NCBI GenBank assembly: GCA_963847235.1
Contig: CAWJYU010000009.1
Location: forward strand, 186,001 to 250,000
DNA: 64,000 nucleotides
Source of the DNA: JACDAN01 sp963847235
GTDB lineage: Bacteria; Actinomycetota; Thermoleophilia; Gaiellales; Gaiellaceae
Reading direction: 5' to 3'
In this document: positions 61,946-64,000 of the stretch, in pieces
How positions within the stretch are numbered: position 1 is the first letter of the stretch
How the letters are laid out: every line of letters begins with the position of its first letter
Notes under the pieces: generated by a model
The model's database searches: none
What the model saw: the letters and a program-made list of their open reading frames with translations, nothing else
What the model was told of the DNA's origin: nothing
Position numbers and translations under genes: made by a program

Positions 61946-63401
61946 CTACTCGATGCCGACGAAGGCGAAGCGACTTGACGAGGTTGCCGTCCTTCTCGCC
62001 GTATGCGACGAGCGAGCGGAGCGGCTCGAGATTGCGCGAGACCTCCGGCGGGATGCTCTCGCCCGATACCGAGGCGAAGCCCATCGCCAGAGCGATCGCC
62101 TCCTGGAGGTCGATCCAGAGGAGACTCGTGTACTGGTCCGGCGCGCCCGCCGCCTCGAGCGCGTCCTTGTAGCGGTCGGTGTCCGTCAGCTTGTCGCCGG
62201 AGCCGAGGCCGGCGATCGCGCCCTTCGTCGTCGTGAGCACGAGGGTGCCGTCGACCGTCCCGAGGTTGACCGTGAAACCGTCGACGACCGCGGTCGTGAC
62301 GTCTCCGTCCTCTGTCACCTCGCCGACCGCCGCCGCGGCGAGCGCGCGCAGGAGCCGCTCGGCCGATTCGCGAGCCTGCGCCGGATCGTCCGGGCGGACG
62401 AGCAGCGTCAGCTCGGGGATCGGGGCACCGGGCGCCGCATAGAACGCAACCTCTCCGTCGATGAGACGGAGGACCTCGGCGACCGTCACGCCGGTCTCCT
62501 GCTCGAACTCCTTGAGCGCCGAGCCGTAGAGCGGGTTGTCGCGCAGCGCGCCGACCTGCTTGCCGATACCTGTACCCATGAACGTCGTGAACGCGAAGGC
62601 GTCCGCAGGAACGAGGTCGAGCAGCTCGGACGAGTACTCCTCCGACGCGCCGAACAGCTTGTCGGCGCCCTCGCCGCGCAGCACGCCTGCGACTTCTGCG
62701 CCATCGTCGCGCGCCTTGGCCCAGGCGCCGGCGAAGTCGAGCTCGTCCAGGCCGAACATCCGCAGCGCCTGCGCCTCTGGACCCCGACCGAAGGTCTCGA
62801 ACGCGGTCGCAACATCGACGTAGACGCGACCCAGCGCGTCCTCCGGAAGTTCCGCCATGCCTTCCTGGAAGGCCTGGTCGTCGGCGAGCGCCTCCCCGCC
62901 CTCGGCCTTGAGCGCCGCATCGATCGACGCCTCTTTGTCGGAGGCGGCGATCCAGTCGCCGACTCTGCGTGTAATCAGCGGATCGTTGGGCTCCTTCTTG
63001 TTGATGCGCTCGATCAGCTTCAGCGCCTCGTCGACGTCGTCGGGGCGCAGGAGGGCGACGACCTTGACGTCCGTCATGGAGCTCGCATAGACCGCGACCG
63101 CCGAGTCGCCTCCGAGCGTTTCGTGAGCCTCGTCCCAGGTGATGCCGCTGCCGCTCTCGATCTCCTTCTTCAGCTCGGCCAGCCACTTCTCGCCGTCGGG
63201 GAACCTGAGGACGAGCTCCTCGACCTGCTTCCACTGGTCGGACTCGGGATCGCTGTCGAGATCGACGTAGACCAGCGCTCCTGGCTTGAGCAGCTCCGCG
63301 CCGGCGGACTCGCCCGCGCCGACGTCCTCGCTGCCGCAGCCCGCGGCGACGAGCACCAGCATCGAGACGAGGACGACCAACACGCCGCGCATTGCCCGCA
63401 T
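61946..63401 (-). CDS. DUF3352-like lipoprotein, frameshift near the C-terminus
   Basis: About 485 residues. Lipobox LVLVAAGC (Cys22) after MRAMRGVLVVLVSMLVLVAA, then a large alpha/beta domain: PGALVYVDLDSDPESDQWKQ, VPADAFAFTTFMGTGIGKQV, YTSLLWIDLQEAIALAMG. This matches DUF3352, bacterial surface lipoproteins of unknown function. Near 61968 the frame fails; the alternative frame reads FAFVGIE and stops at 61946, the usual ending. Without correction the frame runs into metK. ATG 63401 is preceded by GGGGG. Same strand as metK and the epimerase. Confidence 0.8.
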
Positions 63402-63447
63402 GGTATTCCCCCGGGCGACGACCGCTACTCCCCGGACGGGGGGCGAC

Positions 63448-64000
63448 TCATGAGCGCGCTGACGGCGCCCGGCGGTCGATGAGCCCTTCCTCGTGGAACC
63501 AGTCGAGGGTTCGTCGGATCGTCTCGTCCAGCGGCGTGTAGCTGAGCCCGAGCTCGCCCGTCGCCCTCGATCCGTCGTACGCGTGGCCATGCAGCGCGGT
63601 GCGGACGAGGTCACGGCAGATGCGCGGCTTCGTCCGTCGCATCCGCGCGACGGTCTCGACGACGGCGGCGGCCGCGGTGGCGACTGCGGGCGGCAAGGTT
63701 CGGACGGGTTCGTTGACACCGGTCAAGCGGTCGAGCAGCTCGATGCCCTCACGCACGGTAAGAGTCCCTCCACTGAGGACGTACCGCTCCCCGGGCTGGC
63801 CTCGCAGCTCGGCGAGCAGGTGCCCCTCCGTGCAGTCGGCGATGTCCACGAGGCTGACCGTGGAGTCCACGATCGCCTTCAGCCTTCCGTTCAGGTAGTC
63901 GAGCAGGAGCCGTGTGGAGCCGGTTGCGCGGCCCGGCCCCTGGACCGACGCCGGGTTCACGCAGACGACCTCGATCCCCGTTTCTCGCGCTGCGGCCAGG
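63448..64000 (-). CDS. NAD-dependent epimerase/dehydratase, C-terminal part (cut by window edge)
   Basis: At least 183 residues with no start in the window. The C-terminal half of an extended SDR: VVCVNPASVQGPG (after the usual YxxxK region, which lies beyond the edge), VSLVDIADCTEGHLLAELRG, RYVLSGGTLTVREGIELLDR. The layout resembles dihydroflavonol-4-reductase / HpnA-like epimerases. Substrate unknown. Its end is 47 bases upstream of the DUF3352 start. Confidence 0.85.
   Translation of the reverse strand, partial: LAAARETGIEVVCVNPASVQGPGRATGSTRLLLDYLNGRLKAIVDSTVSLVDIADCTEGHLLAELRGQPGERYVLSGGTLTVREGIELLDRLTGVNEPVRTLPPAVATAAAAVVETVARMRRTKPRICRDLVRTALHGHAYDGSRATGELGLSYTPLDETIRRTLDWFHEEGLIDRRAPSARS

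Noticed and set aside
61926..61946. SAM riboswitch upstream of metK
   Set aside because: Only about 20 bases separate metK from the gene before it, too few for an aptamer.
1..64000. CRISPR arrays, tRNA/rRNA genes, transposases, phage genes
   Set aside because: No regularly spaced repeats, tRNA-like cloverleaf or mobile-element enzymes were recognised by reading. A tool search could still find a tRNA missed by eye.

Overview
This 64 kb window is high-GC bacterial chromosome. Gene content suggests a deep-branching actinobacterium, possibly class Thermoleophilia (Gaiellales or Solirubrobacterales). That placement is inference, based on the C+ type L28, the CysO-CysM-Mec sulfur-carrier cysteine pathway, two large zinc-ribbon/cyclase/ATPase/TPR proteins, DUF1028 and PxKF-type proteins, and many GTG/TTG starts. 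No tRNA, rRNA, CRISPR array, transposase or integrase was recognised, and no gene-free stretch exceeds about 300 bases.

Layout. 1-5.1 kb (minus): gamma-glutamyltransferase (cut by the window edge), a long-tailed FtsZ, a ParA-type ATPase, two unknown genes and an Nei/Fpg glycosylase. 5.1-7.8 kb: YbaK-like deacylase, tandem-ACT protein, two 39-residue membrane micro-proteins, a secreted protein. 7.9-12.2 kb: Lhr helicase. 12.2-16.4 kb: methyltransferase, two HIT-type proteins, peroxiredoxin, DUF1028, then two back-to-back gene remnants. 16.6-28.5 kb: secreted metalloprotease/VWA/PxKF protein, cyclase-ATPase-TPR regulator, DUF1028 remnant, HhH-GPD protein, double Nudix protein, secreted proteins and a trypsin-like/PKD protein. 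28.5-40.8 kb: acyl-CoA dehydrogenase, BNR-repeat protein, FAD/Rieske oxidoreductase, second cyclase regulator, amidohydrolase, M20 peptidase, primary sigma factor, TPR protein. 40.8-43.5 kb: overlapping cysteine-biosynthesis operon (rhodanese/MoeB, CysO, CysM, Mec). 43.5-46.4 kb: FAD oxidase, cupredoxin, membrane protein, receiver protein, L28. 46.4-50.9 kb (minus): rpe-ribD-small gene-ribE-ribAB-ribH. 51.0-55.5 kb (minus): priA-def-fmt-rsmB. 55.6-60.5 kb (plus): iron-uptake cluster with two metalloregulator-like boxes, an FTR1-domain lipoprotein, FTR1 permease, hydantoinase-like protein, anchored helical protein and a DtxR/MntR repressor. 60.7-64 kb (minus): metK, a DUF3352-like lipoprotein and an NAD-dependent epimerase cut by the edge.

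How genes work together. The operons are tight, with 1-29 base overlaps. The cysteine operon encodes a complete protein-thiocarboxylate route: activate and sulfurate the carrier, transfer sulfur, cleave the product. The riboflavin operon carries ribD, ribE, ribAB and ribH. The iron cluster probably imports iron under control of its own last gene.

Caveat. About fifteen otherwise well-conserved genes, including rpe, lhr and ribH, are each broken by single-base frameshifts, often in short homopolymers. The simplest reading is residual indel error in the assembly. Only the back-to-back fragments near 15.5-16.4 kb and the DUF1028 tail at 24.2 kb look like real pseudogenes. Frameshifted genes are listed with corrected extents.
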